A stretch of 64,000 bases of DNA. Source: Celeribacter indicus. GTDB taxonomy: Bacteria; Pseudomonadota; Alphaproteobacteria; Rhodobacterales; Rhodobacteraceae. The stretch is taken from NCBI RefSeq assembly GCF_000819565.1, contig NZ_CP004393.1:2418001-2482000 (forward strand), written 5' to 3'. This document shows, one piece after another, positions 26,868 to 35,311 of this stretch (its first letter is position 1; every line of letters begins with the position of its first letter). Below the pieces are notes generated by a model, which ran no database searches, was not told the DNA's origin, and saw only the letters and a program-made list of their open reading frames with translations. The translations under genes were made by a program, and so were the position numbers.

Positions 26868-27962
26868 TTAGTTGGCGTCGACTTTTTCGATCAGGTTGAA
26901 GTAGCTTCTGCCAATTTCGTCCCAAGTGTATCGCTTGCGCGCGATTTCCAACATGCGCAGCCCGCGCGCTTTTTCGACTTCATGGTCCCGGTTAGCAAGA
27001 AACCGAGCCAGATCTTCGGCAGTTTCGAAGTAGTCCGCCTCATTTTCCGTGGTCTTGCGGTTGAAAACGCAACCGTGGGCGACAATCGGAAGGCCGAAAT
27101 GCATCATTTCGACTAGCGCTGGATTGGTGCCTCCGGCAGAATGCCCGTGAACATAGAGGTCAGCGCCTTCGCGCAGCCCCCGGAGTTTGGCGAGGTCGTA
27201 AATCGGTTCTGCCATATGGATGTTCGCGAATCCTGAATACTGGCGGCGCAAACGCTGGCCAAAATCGCTGTTGTTCCAGTTTCCAACATAGACAAGTGAC
27301 TTGTCTGGAACTGTGGAAAATGCCTCCAAGATTTTCGCGACGCTGTTCTCCGGCTCTATCCGGCTGAGTGCGAATGCGTAACGTTCAGGCGGCATAAACG
27401 GCAGATCATGATCGGGCGCCACAGTCATCGCGTGATCTCCGCCATAAGCAATTGTGCTGCACCGGATGCCATAGGTTTCGGCAACGTATTCCGTGATCGC
27501 ATCGTTGTCCGCAATTACCTCATGCGACCACCGCACGGCGATTGCTTCGGACATTTTTAGAAATCTCTTGGCAAGCCCGTTCCACTTGGCACGCCGCCAT
27601 TCGATACCATCGATATTGGTAACGATCTTCGAATTGGAAAAAAGTCGGACAACCGGAATAAATACTGCGCCGGATACTCCAAGAATGAGAAGAACGTCAG
27701 TGCGGCGGAATACAGCGTGAAGCATGGATCGTATGTCATAGGGGATGCTCTGGACCCCGTTGGCGTTTAGGGGGACATATCGTAACTCCGCTCCGTGATA
27801 GAATGCCAGCGAAGATTCATTCCGTGATCCACTGCAATACACACTCAGTTCGCCGTCCAGATTTTCTGCTTCATGATAGCGCACAAGGTTATCGGCCAGC
27901 GTCTCGAAACCGCCGTAGGCGCCGGGAACCCCGACCGTTCCTATGATCGCAACCTTTGTCAC
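26868..27962 (-). CDS. Glycosyltransferase (DUF1972 / GT4, rhamnosyltransferase-like)
   Basis: The 364-residue protein begins MTKVAIIGTVGVPGAYGGFE, the hallmark of the DUF1972 N-terminal domain in Cps2T/RfaB-like rhamnosyltransferases. It continues with a GT4 Rossmann half: IAYGGDHAM, RYAFALSRIEPENSVAKILEA, and the donor-site stretch GADLYVHGHSAGGTNPALVE with its E(x7)E-type glutamate. It adds a sugar, plausibly rhamnose from the nearby rfb operon, to the lipid-linked repeat on the cytoplasmic side. It is the last gene of a seven-gene minus-strand unit and overlaps the preceding gene by 4 bases. Confidence 0.87.
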   Translation of the reverse strand: MTKVAIIGTVGVPGAYGGFETLADNLVRYHEAENLDGELSVYCSGSRNESSLAFYHGAELRYVPLNANGVQSIPYDIRSMLHAVFRRTDVLLILGVSGAVFIPVVRLFSNSKIVTNIDGIEWRRAKWNGLAKRFLKMSEAIAVRWSHEVIADNDAITEYVAETYGIRCSTIAYGGDHAMTVAPDHDLPFMPPERYAFALSRIEPENSVAKILEAFSTVPDKSLVYVGNWNNSDFGQRLRRQYSGFANIHMAEPIYDLAKLRGLREGADLYVHGHSAGGTNPALVEMMHFGLPIVAHGCVFNRKTTENEADYFETAEDLARFLANRDHEVEKARGLRMLEIARKRYTWDEIGRSYFNLIEKVDAN

Positions 27963-29143
27963 TGGCGCGTCCCCTCAAGCCCATAGTAAGAAAGATAGAT
28001 GTCAGTCACGAGACGCGCATGGAAACGGTGCAGGAACAAGTGGTTGCTGTTTTTCGTCAGTTCCTGCGCTGATTTTTCCCGGAGCGATACAAGTCCAGCC
28101 AGAAGATCGGAGACCGATCCCGGGCGCGCCACATAGCCGTTCCATCCCTGGATGACCGTATCCCGGCAACCCGGAGTGTCGTAGGTGACGACGGCATTGC
28201 CGAAATGCAGGGCTTCGATCAGCGATCGTGGGACGCCTTCCCGATATCTGGATGGCAGAATCACGACCTGAGCAAGCCGCATGAGACCGAAAATATCGTC
28301 CTGAAACCCGATGAAACGGACATTTTCGCTTTCAAGTTTTTTCAGATCGGTCTTGGAAAGACCGCCCTGGGCCTCATTTGCCTCTTCACCAGCATGGAGA
28401 AAAACGCAGTCGTCAAACAATTGGGAATACAGGTTGCCGACGTCGTAAAAGTCCCGAACCCCTTTGGCTTCCAGCGCCCGCGACGGATAGAGTACGATGC
28501 GCTTGTCGGTATCCACGCCAAACTCGTCTCGCAGCCGTTTTTTCAAGACATCGTCGGACCCGGCTGTCTCCTGGCCCACCAGGGCGGGGTCAAGTCCCGA
28601 ACCCGGCGTCACAACGATTTTGTCGCGTGTCAGCTCCATAATGGCGGTAAATTCCTTGGCATCCTGATCGTTCTGGAAAAACACTGCTTCGGCACGTTTC
28701 GCCATACTTTTGTATGCGGTGACCAAACCCAGCTTGGAGATGCGTCCGCGCAGATCGAGCGTGTTAGAAAACAAACGTCCCGAGCCTGTCAGATTCGGGA
28801 AAAAACGGATTTTCGGAAAGTGACGGACCGCAAGAAATCCGACCACATTTCCGGCGTGGGTGAAGGCGTGAAGAATATCAGGACTGGTCTGCCCGAGAAT
28901 ACCGCGCAGTTCCTTCGCCTGACGCAGCAGACGCCCAGGGCGGATTTCGGCGGTCTCCAGCCCGTCGATCACATGGGTTTCAATTCCAAGCGCCCTGAGA
29001 CCGGCGATATAATTGTCCGCGTTGTGGCCGCGCCCGCACACCGCGATCATTTCATAGCCTGCTACCTGAGCCGCGCGAAAAAGCGGCAACCGAAACCGGA
29101 AAAGTGTTCCGGCCGAGTTCGACAGAAGGACGACCTTTTTCAT
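27959..29143 (-). CDS. GT4-family glycosyltransferase
   Basis: About 394 residues from the ATG at 29143 (MKKVVLLSNSAGTLFRFRLP); an upstream TTG at 29164 is possible but less likely. Domain features: N-terminal Rossmann fold, PDILHAFTHAGNVVGFLAV, then the GT4 donor domain with ALEAKGVRDFYDVGNLY and VVILPSRYREGVPRSLIEAL holding the EGVPRSLIEA glutamates. The sequence resembles WbpT/PglA-type transferases acting on undecaprenyl-linked sugars. It overlaps the next glycosyltransferase by 4 bases and follows the polymerase gene closely. Confidence 0.87.
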   Translation of the reverse strand: MKKVVLLSNSAGTLFRFRLPLFRAAQVAGYEMIAVCGRGHNADNYIAGLRALGIETHVIDGLETAEIRPGRLLRQAKELRGILGQTSPDILHAFTHAGNVVGFLAVRHFPKIRFFPNLTGSGRLFSNTLDLRGRISKLGLVTAYKSMAKRAEAVFFQNDQDAKEFTAIMELTRDKIVVTPGSGLDPALVGQETAGSDDVLKKRLRDEFGVDTDKRIVLYPSRALEAKGVRDFYDVGNLYSQLFDDCVFLHAGEEANEAQGGLSKTDLKKLESENVRFIGFQDDIFGLMRLAQVVILPSRYREGVPRSLIEALHFGNAVVTYDTPGCRDTVIQGWNGYVARPGSVSDLLAGLVSLREKSAQELTKNSNHLFLHRFHARLVTDIYLSYYGLEGTRQ

Positions 29144-29170
29144 GCGATACTTACCCATTTTCAAGCTTTG

Positions 29171-30334
29171 TCATAATGGGCTCTCACCCGGACGAGACAC
29201 CGGTTGCTCCAGTATAGGTGTTGACAATCGCATTGTTCGTTTTTCCTTAGTCATCAAAAAAATAGTGATGAATAGCCAAAAAGCTGAAAACCGGAACCCA
29301 TGGTGAGTCACGGAATAGGCTAGCGGCGCGGCCAATACGGCAAGTTCCACCAAAGTCGCACCGCGGGCGGCAATCCATATCATGCTCAGAAACAGAAGTA
29401 GTCCGATGATCCCGTAGCTGAAAAGCAAGGTTCCGAATGTCGAATGCAATTCGAGCGCTGCTTCAATGCCGAACCTCGACAATCCACCTTCCCCGGCACC
29501 AAACAACAGGTACTGCGGAAATTCATAAATCCTGTCATATCCCCGCTCGGCGATGCCTCCGTCTAGCTTGTCATCAAGCAATAAAAAGCGATTTGAGACA
29601 ATTTCAAAGACCTGGCTGTGGCTTTCAGGGAGGAAAAGGGACGGGGCCAGAAGCGCGGCGGTCAAACCAAAAAAAACGATAAGGAACAGCCTTCTAGCGC
29701 CGACTTTTAAAGACCACGCACCGCCCAGCAAGGCGAGGGCGGCATATCCAGTAAGTGATGCTGCGACCAAATTTGAAATGACCAGCATCGCAGCCGGCAT
29801 CGCGAAACGCAACCGGAGCAAGCTCGGGCGATCAGAGGCCAAGATGAGGCCGCCAAGCACGAGTATTGAAAAGTAAGCCAGTTGGTTTGGGTTGTTGAAC
29901 ATGGCCGTCTGACGCGAAGAAGAGCCTGAGAAAGTCAGCAATAAGCCCGTAAACATGACAACGGCCGAAACCGTCAAGGCTTTCGCGATCAACTTGTCTG
30001 GATAATCTAGGTGTTGGAGCGCGGCGAATCCAAGCAATACGAGCATGAAATTGAACATCCCAAAGGCGGGTGCCATCAGAATATCAGTGAGACCAGACAT
30101 GAGTGAGTTTACAACCGAAACGACTAGAACCCAGACGAAAAAAACGAATGTGACTAAAAGAAAAGAACGGGCGCGGGCAGTCGGAAAGGCAATACGTCTG
30201 CCTGTAAGCAAGATGAAAGCTATCCCGATCGGAACCAGAAAGTCGGCTGGCTGCGGCATGCCGCTTGGCAGTAGATAGAGCGGTGCCAAGACGATATAGA
30301 GGGTGAAAAGCAGCGTGGTCGGCCTCGACTTCAT
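29171..30334 (-). CDS. Wzy-like O-antigen/EPS polymerase
   Basis: The 387-residue integral membrane protein has about 10-11 hydrophobic segments and a large periplasmic loop (about residues 240-320: LPESHSQVFEIVSNRFLL to LLFGAGEGGLSRFG). It has little sequence conservation, as usual for Wzy. The loop G-x-G-x-G-x-x-R patch and the LHSTFGTLLFSYGIIGLLLF motif (H followed by small-residue helix) are typical of the Wzy_C/O-antigen ligase superfamily. Its position among flippase and glycosyltransferase genes favours polymerase over ligase. It is separated from the upstream GT2 gene by 118 bp. Confidence 0.75.
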   Translation of the reverse strand: MKSRPTTLLFTLYIVLAPLYLLPSGMPQPADFLVPIGIAFILLTGRRIAFPTARARSFLLVTFVFFVWVLVVSVVNSLMSGLTDILMAPAFGMFNFMLVLLGFAALQHLDYPDKLIAKALTVSAVVMFTGLLLTFSGSSSRQTAMFNNPNQLAYFSILVLGGLILASDRPSLLRLRFAMPAAMLVISNLVAASLTGYAALALLGGAWSLKVGARRLFLIVFFGLTAALLAPSLFLPESHSQVFEIVSNRFLLLDDKLDGGIAERGYDRIYEFPQYLLFGAGEGGLSRFGIEAALELHSTFGTLLFSYGIIGLLLFLSMIWIAARGATLVELAVLAAPLAYSVTHHGFRFSAFWLFITIFLMTKEKRTMRLSTPILEQPVSRPGESPL

Positions 30335-30452
30335 CTCCAGCCCTCCAAATCACCACACCGCTCGTATTTGCGCCAAACCTGAAGGGCTGTGGCGCGGGCG
30401 TTCAAGCTTAGGCTGACACAGTATTCGCCACGCTTTTCATTCTGCTTCTTTA

Positions 30453-31256
30453 TCATGCCCCCCGAACCTTCCAGGTTAGCCGGCGCACGCCCCGGGGCGT
30501 TAGTCCGAACAGGAACTTGGCAATGAAGAACGCATAGTCCAGCGGTCTGGCGCCCAGCTTCGGCGCGTAGCGCAACTGGAGTCTCAGGCTTGACCAGACA
30601 TAGCGCAGCCGCGCGCGTGCCTCGAAGGATTGGCGCGCGTGGATTCGTTTTGCCGTGAGTATGGCGGGAAGTTCCAGAATGCGTCCTCCGGCGTGAAGGC
30701 TCCTCAGCCATAGTTCATAGTCGAACTGAGATCTCCGGGTGTCGTCATACCCTCCGATCTCCCGCAGGAAATTACGGTGCGCCAATATGCTGCTGTGGTT
30801 CACATGGTTGCGGCGCAGCATCTGGCGCGAAAGGTCCCGGTAGCCGCCCTGCTGTTCGATGCCTGGCCAGGGAATGCCTTCCTGCTCTCCGATCACGAGC
30901 GAGTGGGTGCAGAGAATGTCGTGTTTTCCGGCGCCTGATGCCACGTTCATTTGCATTTTCAGCTTCTCCGGATGGAACAGGTCGTCGGCATCGAGATTGG
31001 CGACCCACTCGCCGCGCGCCGCTTCAAGCGCCCGGTTCAGTGCGTGGCCGCGCCCTTCGGGCGGCGTTTGCACAAACCGCAAGCCGGGGTGATCGCCCCA
31101 CCTGGCGAGGATCGCATCGCGCGATCCATCCGTGGAGCCATCATCGACCAGGATCAACTCCCAATCGGTGAAACTCTGGGCAATCACGCTGCCGACGGCA
31201 TTCAATACCCACGGCATTCCGTTGCGAAAGGTCATTATGACAGAAACCAGCGGCAT
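30453..31256 (-). CDS. GT2-family glycosyltransferase
   Basis: The start at 31256 is chosen because the protein then begins MPLVSVIMTFRNGMPWVLNA, the normal GT2 N terminus; the frame upstream to 31508 is the antisense of the neighbouring gene. GT-A fold motifs: DDGSTDGSRD (about residues 39-48) and VANLDADDLFHPEKL (about 89-103) with the DxD-type metal site, then a QFDYELWLRSL acceptor-side motif. The 267-residue length is normal. It transfers a sugar from a nucleotide donor to the growing repeat unit. It starts 5 bases after the preceding gene. Confidence 0.87.
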   Translation of the reverse strand: MPLVSVIMTFRNGMPWVLNAVGSVIAQSFTDWELILVDDGSTDGSRDAILARWGDHPGLRFVQTPPEGRGHALNRALEAARGEWVANLDADDLFHPEKLKMQMNVASGAGKHDILCTHSLVIGEQEGIPWPGIEQQGGYRDLSRQMLRRNHVNHSSILAHRNFLREIGGYDDTRRSQFDYELWLRSLHAGGRILELPAILTAKRIHARQSFEARARLRYVWSSLRLQLRYAPKLGARPLDYAFFIAKFLFGLTPRGVRRLTWKVRGA

Positions 31257-31261
31257 GAACT

Positions 31262-32095
31262 TCACCGGGCGTTGTTGTTGCGACGCAAGCGCATGAGTAA
31301 CGGCCTTAGTCCTGCGGCCGTTATCGTCTTTCCGATTCCAAGGCGCAGGGCCGACCTTACGGGGCCGGAAAACCGTTCCCGCTTCACGTCGCCGTTGGCG
31401 CGGACGCGGCTTGCCCGTGCGGACATGAGAGGTGGTTTGATCCCCGCCTCGTCGAGAACGAAACGCAACAGACGTTCGGAATGAACGGGGCTGGAGGTTT
31501 CGACGCAAAAATCCCGCATCCGGTTCACGCGGCTACCATAAATACGCGCAGCCGATACGCCGCGGCAAATTGCAAAACGGTCGTTGTATCCCCCATGCCA
31601 GTGTTGCCAGTTCGGAAGGGTAACACCTGGCTCGGAACTTGCCAAAGCCCGGCCGATCCAGGGGCCGAGATTGTGATGGTAGAGCATATCGGGGCGGCAG
31701 TAGATGACCAGGTCTGGATCGTCAGCCAGTGCGTCTGCGGCGGCCGCGTTCATCGAATGAAGCTGATGGACGAGATTGCGTAGAGAGCGGAAACCATCGT
31801 TCCAGGAATCCCCGAAATCCTTCAGCCCTTCAAATCCCCATTCCTCAAGGCACATATCGGGCGCCTCCAGCCGTAGCCTATCCGCCTTGAGGAGTCTGTA
31901 TTCTTCGCGATCCAGCTCACCCTGTTCTCCGGAGCGCGAGTTGCTGATTGATGCCTGATCAAAGAAATGCGCGTAAGTGCGAACCGTGCCGAGCGCGCGG
32001 GCGGGTTCTATCACATTGGCCTCGATCGATCCGATCGTGTGTTTCAACGATCGGGTAATGCCGAAAAAGCAGATTGCGATTTGCGTATTTCTCAT
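31262..32095 (-). CDS. Unknown protein of the polysaccharide locus, probably glycan-modifying
   Basis: The 277-residue protein has no confident family assignment. It opens with a hydrophobic beta-strand and a small-residue loop (TQIAICFFGITRSLKHTIGS) and later has DPDLVIYCRPDMLYHHNLGP. This pattern (IAICFFGxTRS ... xxRPDxxxY) resembles hypothetical proteins encoded in other surface-glycan loci and may be a GT-A-like transferase. The C-terminal 50 residues are very basic (RASRVRANGDVKRER, then LLMRLRRNNNAR), suggesting contact with membrane or polyanion. It overlaps the sulfotransferase gene by 4 bases. Confidence 0.5.
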   Translation of the reverse strand: MRNTQIAICFFGITRSLKHTIGSIEANVIEPARALGTVRTYAHFFDQASISNSRSGEQGELDREEYRLLKADRLRLEAPDMCLEEWGFEGLKDFGDSWNDGFRSLRNLVHQLHSMNAAAADALADDPDLVIYCRPDMLYHHNLGPWIGRALASSEPGVTLPNWQHWHGGYNDRFAICRGVSAARIYGSRVNRMRDFCVETSSPVHSERLLRFVLDEAGIKPPLMSARASRVRANGDVKRERFSGPVRSALRLGIGKTITAAGLRPLLMRLRRNNNAR

Positions 32096-32733
32096 CTCGC
32101 CGGATATCCCAACTCTTCGCAGTCGCGACTGTAGAAGCTGCGGATGTCCGGCGCTCTTCTGGCAAACAAGGCTTCGACGTCCGGGCGGTAGCTTGACGCC
32201 TTGGAGCGCTTGCGGCTGCGCAGCCCTTTCCTGAACATGCGTTTCGGCAGAGATTGGCTGCTATGCGAAAGCACGGCGTCAAGGGCGCCGGAAACACCGT
32301 TATCCTCCAGCTTGAACACGCGAACCGGGCCGCTGGAAGGGATGAATTCGGTCTGGGGGCGCAGATGATTGTCGAAACATCCGGGATCCGCCGCGTAGCT
32401 GTCAAAGGCGTGCTCGATCCATGTCTCGGCCGGAAGATCCGTCTGCCCCGACGTCTCCTGCCAATAGAATTCCGATTTCATTCGCGCGACGGGATCGCGA
32501 ACAATGATGATGATCTCGTCGAATGCCTCAAAGCGGAAAACAGTCTCCAGCAGGCTGGCATGAAAATGCTGCGGGGTCACTTTCATGAAAGACACCCGTT
32601 CAGGACTCAAGCCGTTGACTGAAAAATGCTTGGTCCACCCGTTTTCCACCACGGCGTTTTCGAAGGCGGTGCCGGCGGCCTTGGGAATATGGACAAACAG
32701 GCAGGTTTTGTTTTGAAAAGTGAATACCGGCAT
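32092..32733 (-). CDS. Sulfotransferase family protein
   Basis: The 213-residue protein carries the PAPS-binding 5'-phosphosulfate loop CLFVHIPKAAGTAFE (about residues 11-25) and the 3'-phosphate motif IIIVRDPVARMKSEF (about 75-89), as in carbohydrate sulfotransferases of the Sulfotransfer_2 group. It lies between the flippase and the unknown glycan gene in one operon, so the likely acceptor is the polysaccharide repeat unit or an intermediate. The C-terminal region is rich in Arg/Lys. No PAPS-synthesis genes are adjacent; the donor would come from general metabolism. Confidence 0.82.
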   Translation of the reverse strand: MPVFTFQNKTCLFVHIPKAAGTAFENAVVENGWTKHFSVNGLSPERVSFMKVTPQHFHASLLETVFRFEAFDEIIIIVRDPVARMKSEFYWQETSGQTDLPAETWIEHAFDSYAADPGCFDNHLRPQTEFIPSSGPVRVFKLEDNGVSGALDAVLSHSSQSLPKRMFRKGLRSRKRSKASSYRPDVEALFARRAPDIRSFYSRDCEELGYPAR

Positions 32734-32734
32734 C

Positions 32735-34195
32735 CTACCGCACTCCGACCTTATTGATTAAACGCGACCGCGGCAGGCGAGCCGAGCCTGAAAGTAATGC
32801 TGCGCATCCGAAAACCAGAAAAAGAACCGCGATGCTCAGGATAAAATTGATTTTGTCACCAAGAGCAAAATACCAGCCGGTTGCCACCACGCTCGCGTAG
32901 ATTGCGGGTAAAAGTCCATAGAGAACAGCGCCTATGGTCAAGCTCGTTATACTCAGCAATGCCGTCAGAACAAGAACCCGGAAAGTCAGGACCGTAATTG
33001 TCACGGCAACCGCAACGCCTGCAAGGCCGAAGTAATTGGCTCCAACCAAAAGCGCGGGAATTCCCACCACGACATAGTTGATCAGGTTCAGACGAAAGAA
33101 TGCCCGTATACGCCCCATGCCCTGCAGTGCTTCTCCGCTTGGTCCCGACATCGCATAGACGAGTCCGCCAAAGCCGAGGATACGCGCCGGCAGCGCGGCT
33201 CCTTCCCATTCCGGGGGGAACATCATGTCGATGAGCGGCGCGGCGTAGAAAATCAACGAAAGCGCGATCGGAAAGAGCAGCAGCGACAAGGTTCGCGTGA
33301 ATCCCGGAAAGATCCGGGCAATTTCATTCGGATTATCCTGGAGCTGACTGAACACGGGAAACATGACCCGCACCACGATTTGCGCAGCGCTTGTCCGCAG
33401 CGTTTCGGTCAGGGTGTAGGCCAGCGTGTAAATGCCGAGGGCGTTGGTGCCCAGGATCGCGCCCACAAACATGTAGTCGCTGTTTTGACGCGCATAGTAA
33501 ATGAGTTGATTGCCCAGGCTGTAGGTTCCGAACGAGGCGATCTCTCGCAGAGCCTGAAACGAGAACCGCCAGCGCGGGCGCCAGCGGCACATAGACCAAA
33601 GTGCGGCTGTCTTGAGAGCAACCGCAGTGAGCTGCTGCAGTACAAGACTCCAGACGCCAAATCCGAGAAGCGCAAAACTTATGGCCACGGTCGCGCCGCC
33701 CACCATGGAAACGAGTTCTGCGAGAACGATGTTGCGAAACCGCAGGCGCCGGGTCAGCCGAATGGTGGGCAGTATGCCGAGGCTGTGCAGGAGAATGCTT
33801 GCCGCCATGACCATGGAAGGGGTGGAAAGGCGAGGCTCATCGTAGAACCATACCATCACGCGCGTCCCGGCAAAGGCGAAGACCAGTGACAGCACGGCGC
33901 CAGCCGCAATGAGAAACCAGAACGCACTGTCATACCGCAAAGGGCTGTCGGCATCACGGCGACGCTGGACCAGCGCTTTCTCAAAGCCGAAATCTACGAG
34001 AACGTTCGTTAATCCCAGAAACACAATGATAAGCCCGATCAGTCCGAAGTCGTCGGGCACAAGCAAACGCGCCAGGACCAGCCGAACCAGAACCGACAAG
34101 CCCTTGTTTACAACGAGATTCAGGGCATTCCATATCATGCCGCGTTTCATGCTACGGGCGCGTGTGGATTTTGATTTTTTTTTTCCAGAATTCAT
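32735..34195 (-). CDS. Wzx-type lipid-linked oligosaccharide flippase (MATE/MVF superfamily)
   Basis: The protein has about 12 or more hydrophobic segments and the N-terminal pattern MIWNALNLVVNKGLSVLVRL, LVPDDFGLIGLIIVFLGLTN, VDFGFEKALVQRR typical of polysaccharide_synt (RfbX/WzxC) flippases. The start is uncertain. 34195 (MNSGKKKSKSTRARS) and 34150 (MKRGMIWN) are both possible; the longer frame to 34276 reads into IS5 remnant sequence. It moves undecaprenyl-linked repeat units to the periplasm for Wzy. It is the first gene of the seven-gene minus-strand operon, and the IS remnant just upstream may have altered its promoter. Confidence 0.85.
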   Translation of the reverse strand: MNSGKKKSKSTRARSMKRGMIWNALNLVVNKGLSVLVRLVLARLLVPDDFGLIGLIIVFLGLTNVLVDFGFEKALVQRRRDADSPLRYDSAFWFLIAAGAVLSLVFAFAGTRVMVWFYDEPRLSTPSMVMAASILLHSLGILPTIRLTRRLRFRNIVLAELVSMVGGATVAISFALLGFGVWSLVLQQLTAVALKTAALWSMCRWRPRWRFSFQALREIASFGTYSLGNQLIYYARQNSDYMFVGAILGTNALGIYTLAYTLTETLRTSAAQIVVRVMFPVFSQLQDNPNEIARIFPGFTRTLSLLLFPIALSLIFYAAPLIDMMFPPEWEGAALPARILGFGGLVYAMSGPSGEALQGMGRIRAFFRLNLINYVVVGIPALLVGANYFGLAGVAVAVTITVLTFRVLVLTALLSITSLTIGAVLYGLLPAIYASVVATGWYFALGDKINFILSIAVLFLVFGCAALLSGSARLPRSRLINKVGVR

Positions 34196-34282
34196 AGTTG
34201 TTAGGGAAGAGAAACGCCGAATTAATGTGTAAAATCCGGCTGAATATGGCTTGGTTACACTGCGCTCCAGACACATTGATGG

Positions 34283-34346
34283 TCATAGCCAGAAGATGAC
34301 GACAGCGACCAAGGTGCTGGCGGAGAGGAAGACCTTGAGGCATCTA
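34283..34346 (-). pseudogene. IS5-family transposase C-terminal remnant
   Basis: On the minus strand a short frame reads RCLKVFLSASTLVAVVIFWL-stop, matching the usual C-terminal ending of IS5-family transposases in alphaproteobacteria (CPRVFFSAIALAATVIFWL-like). Only about 20 codons are left. It lies directly upstream of the flippase gene, so the flippase leader is IS-derived DNA. Confidence 0.5.
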
Positions 34347-34470
34347 TGCGATTTTCATGCGAACGTACTCACTGGCTATGTAAATTCCTGATTTTTCGAG
34401 ATTGTTCTAATGCCTCTAAATCTCTCAATTCAAAACGCTTAGTTTCACAAGAGCCAAATAATGCAAACTC

Positions 34471-34836
34471 TTAACGAGCACTCGGCAATAGGTCGGTGTC
34501 GCAGTCTATTTCTTGGGTCAACCCGTCAATCTCTTTCCTCAACGCTTCGTACTCTTCCAACTTCCTCACGAGAAACGCCCGCGTAAGTGCTGCCTTCCTC
34601 GCGATGCCTTCTGGCGTCAACACGGTGGCATATCGACGTTTGTCTTTAGTGGCGGTGAAAGTCCCTATCTTCACAAATCCCTTGTCGATCAGGGCGTTCA
34701 GCACATAAAGCATGCCACCAACGCTAACCCCGACCACCGCAGTCAGCTCTCTCCGAGACATCTCAGGGTTCTATTGCAGGAGGCGAAGCACACGAAAATG
34801 CGTATCCTCTTGCAGCTTGGTCCGCTTGCTATTCAT
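34471..34836 (-). pseudogene. EPS-associated MarR-family regulator with an amber stop
   Basis: Reading from the ATG at 34836 gives MNSKRTKLQEDTHFRVLRLL-Q, then TAG (34771-34773), then NPEMSRRELTAVVGVSVGGM and a full winged-helix continuation (LNALIDKGFVKIGTFTATKD) and coiled-coil end. Family members of the MarR EPS-associated regulator type read LLQxNPEMSQRELA without a break, so a single sense codon has become a stop. A short product from the ATG at 34761 would lack the first helices. Its place at the end of an exopolysaccharide locus is standard. Either the regulator is dead here, with loss of control over polysaccharide production, or the amber is suppressed. Confidence 0.75.
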
Positions 34837-35311
34837 TTTAGGATTTTCTAAGGCTACCGCACAAGGACTGCCTGTGAGGCGCCTTGTTGTGTGCAAAGGT
34901 AATGACGAGAGTGGATTTTCATCATTGTCCGAATTTTGAACGATATTAAATGGTGCGCGAGCAAACAAGAGTGAAATGTAGAGCCTCAAGACTTTTTCGT
35001 AAAGACGATATCAGTGGTCGACCTGTGGGTTGAGTACTCAGACTTAAGCGGAGCTTCGCCCGGAGTGAGACTGCGGCTGGAATTCAGGTTCGCACCCGCG
35101 CTGTCGCCTTTGATTGTAATAAGCTGATAATTGAACGCCCTTGTCAGCACAAAACCACATCAGGAATCTGGTTGGGCGCCAATCCCGACCGGGGCGTGGC
35201 TACGGCTCCTCGGCACGCGGCCACTTGTCGGCTTTGTGTCAGTCACTTGGCCAAAGTTTTCGGATGCTCATGCCGAGACGAGCCTTTCACCCGTGTTGAC
35301 CATCCATTCCC
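34837..35311. other. Intergenic region before IS256
   Basis: About 475 bases without a credible gene or obvious regulatory repeat. Short open frames exist but show no coding bias. Confidence 0.45.

Noticed and set aside
20972..34773. Genome-wide amber recoding
   Set aside because: Two TAG interruptions (IS3 OrfB and MarR) are not enough. Both genes are of types that decay often, and other genes end normally with TAG.
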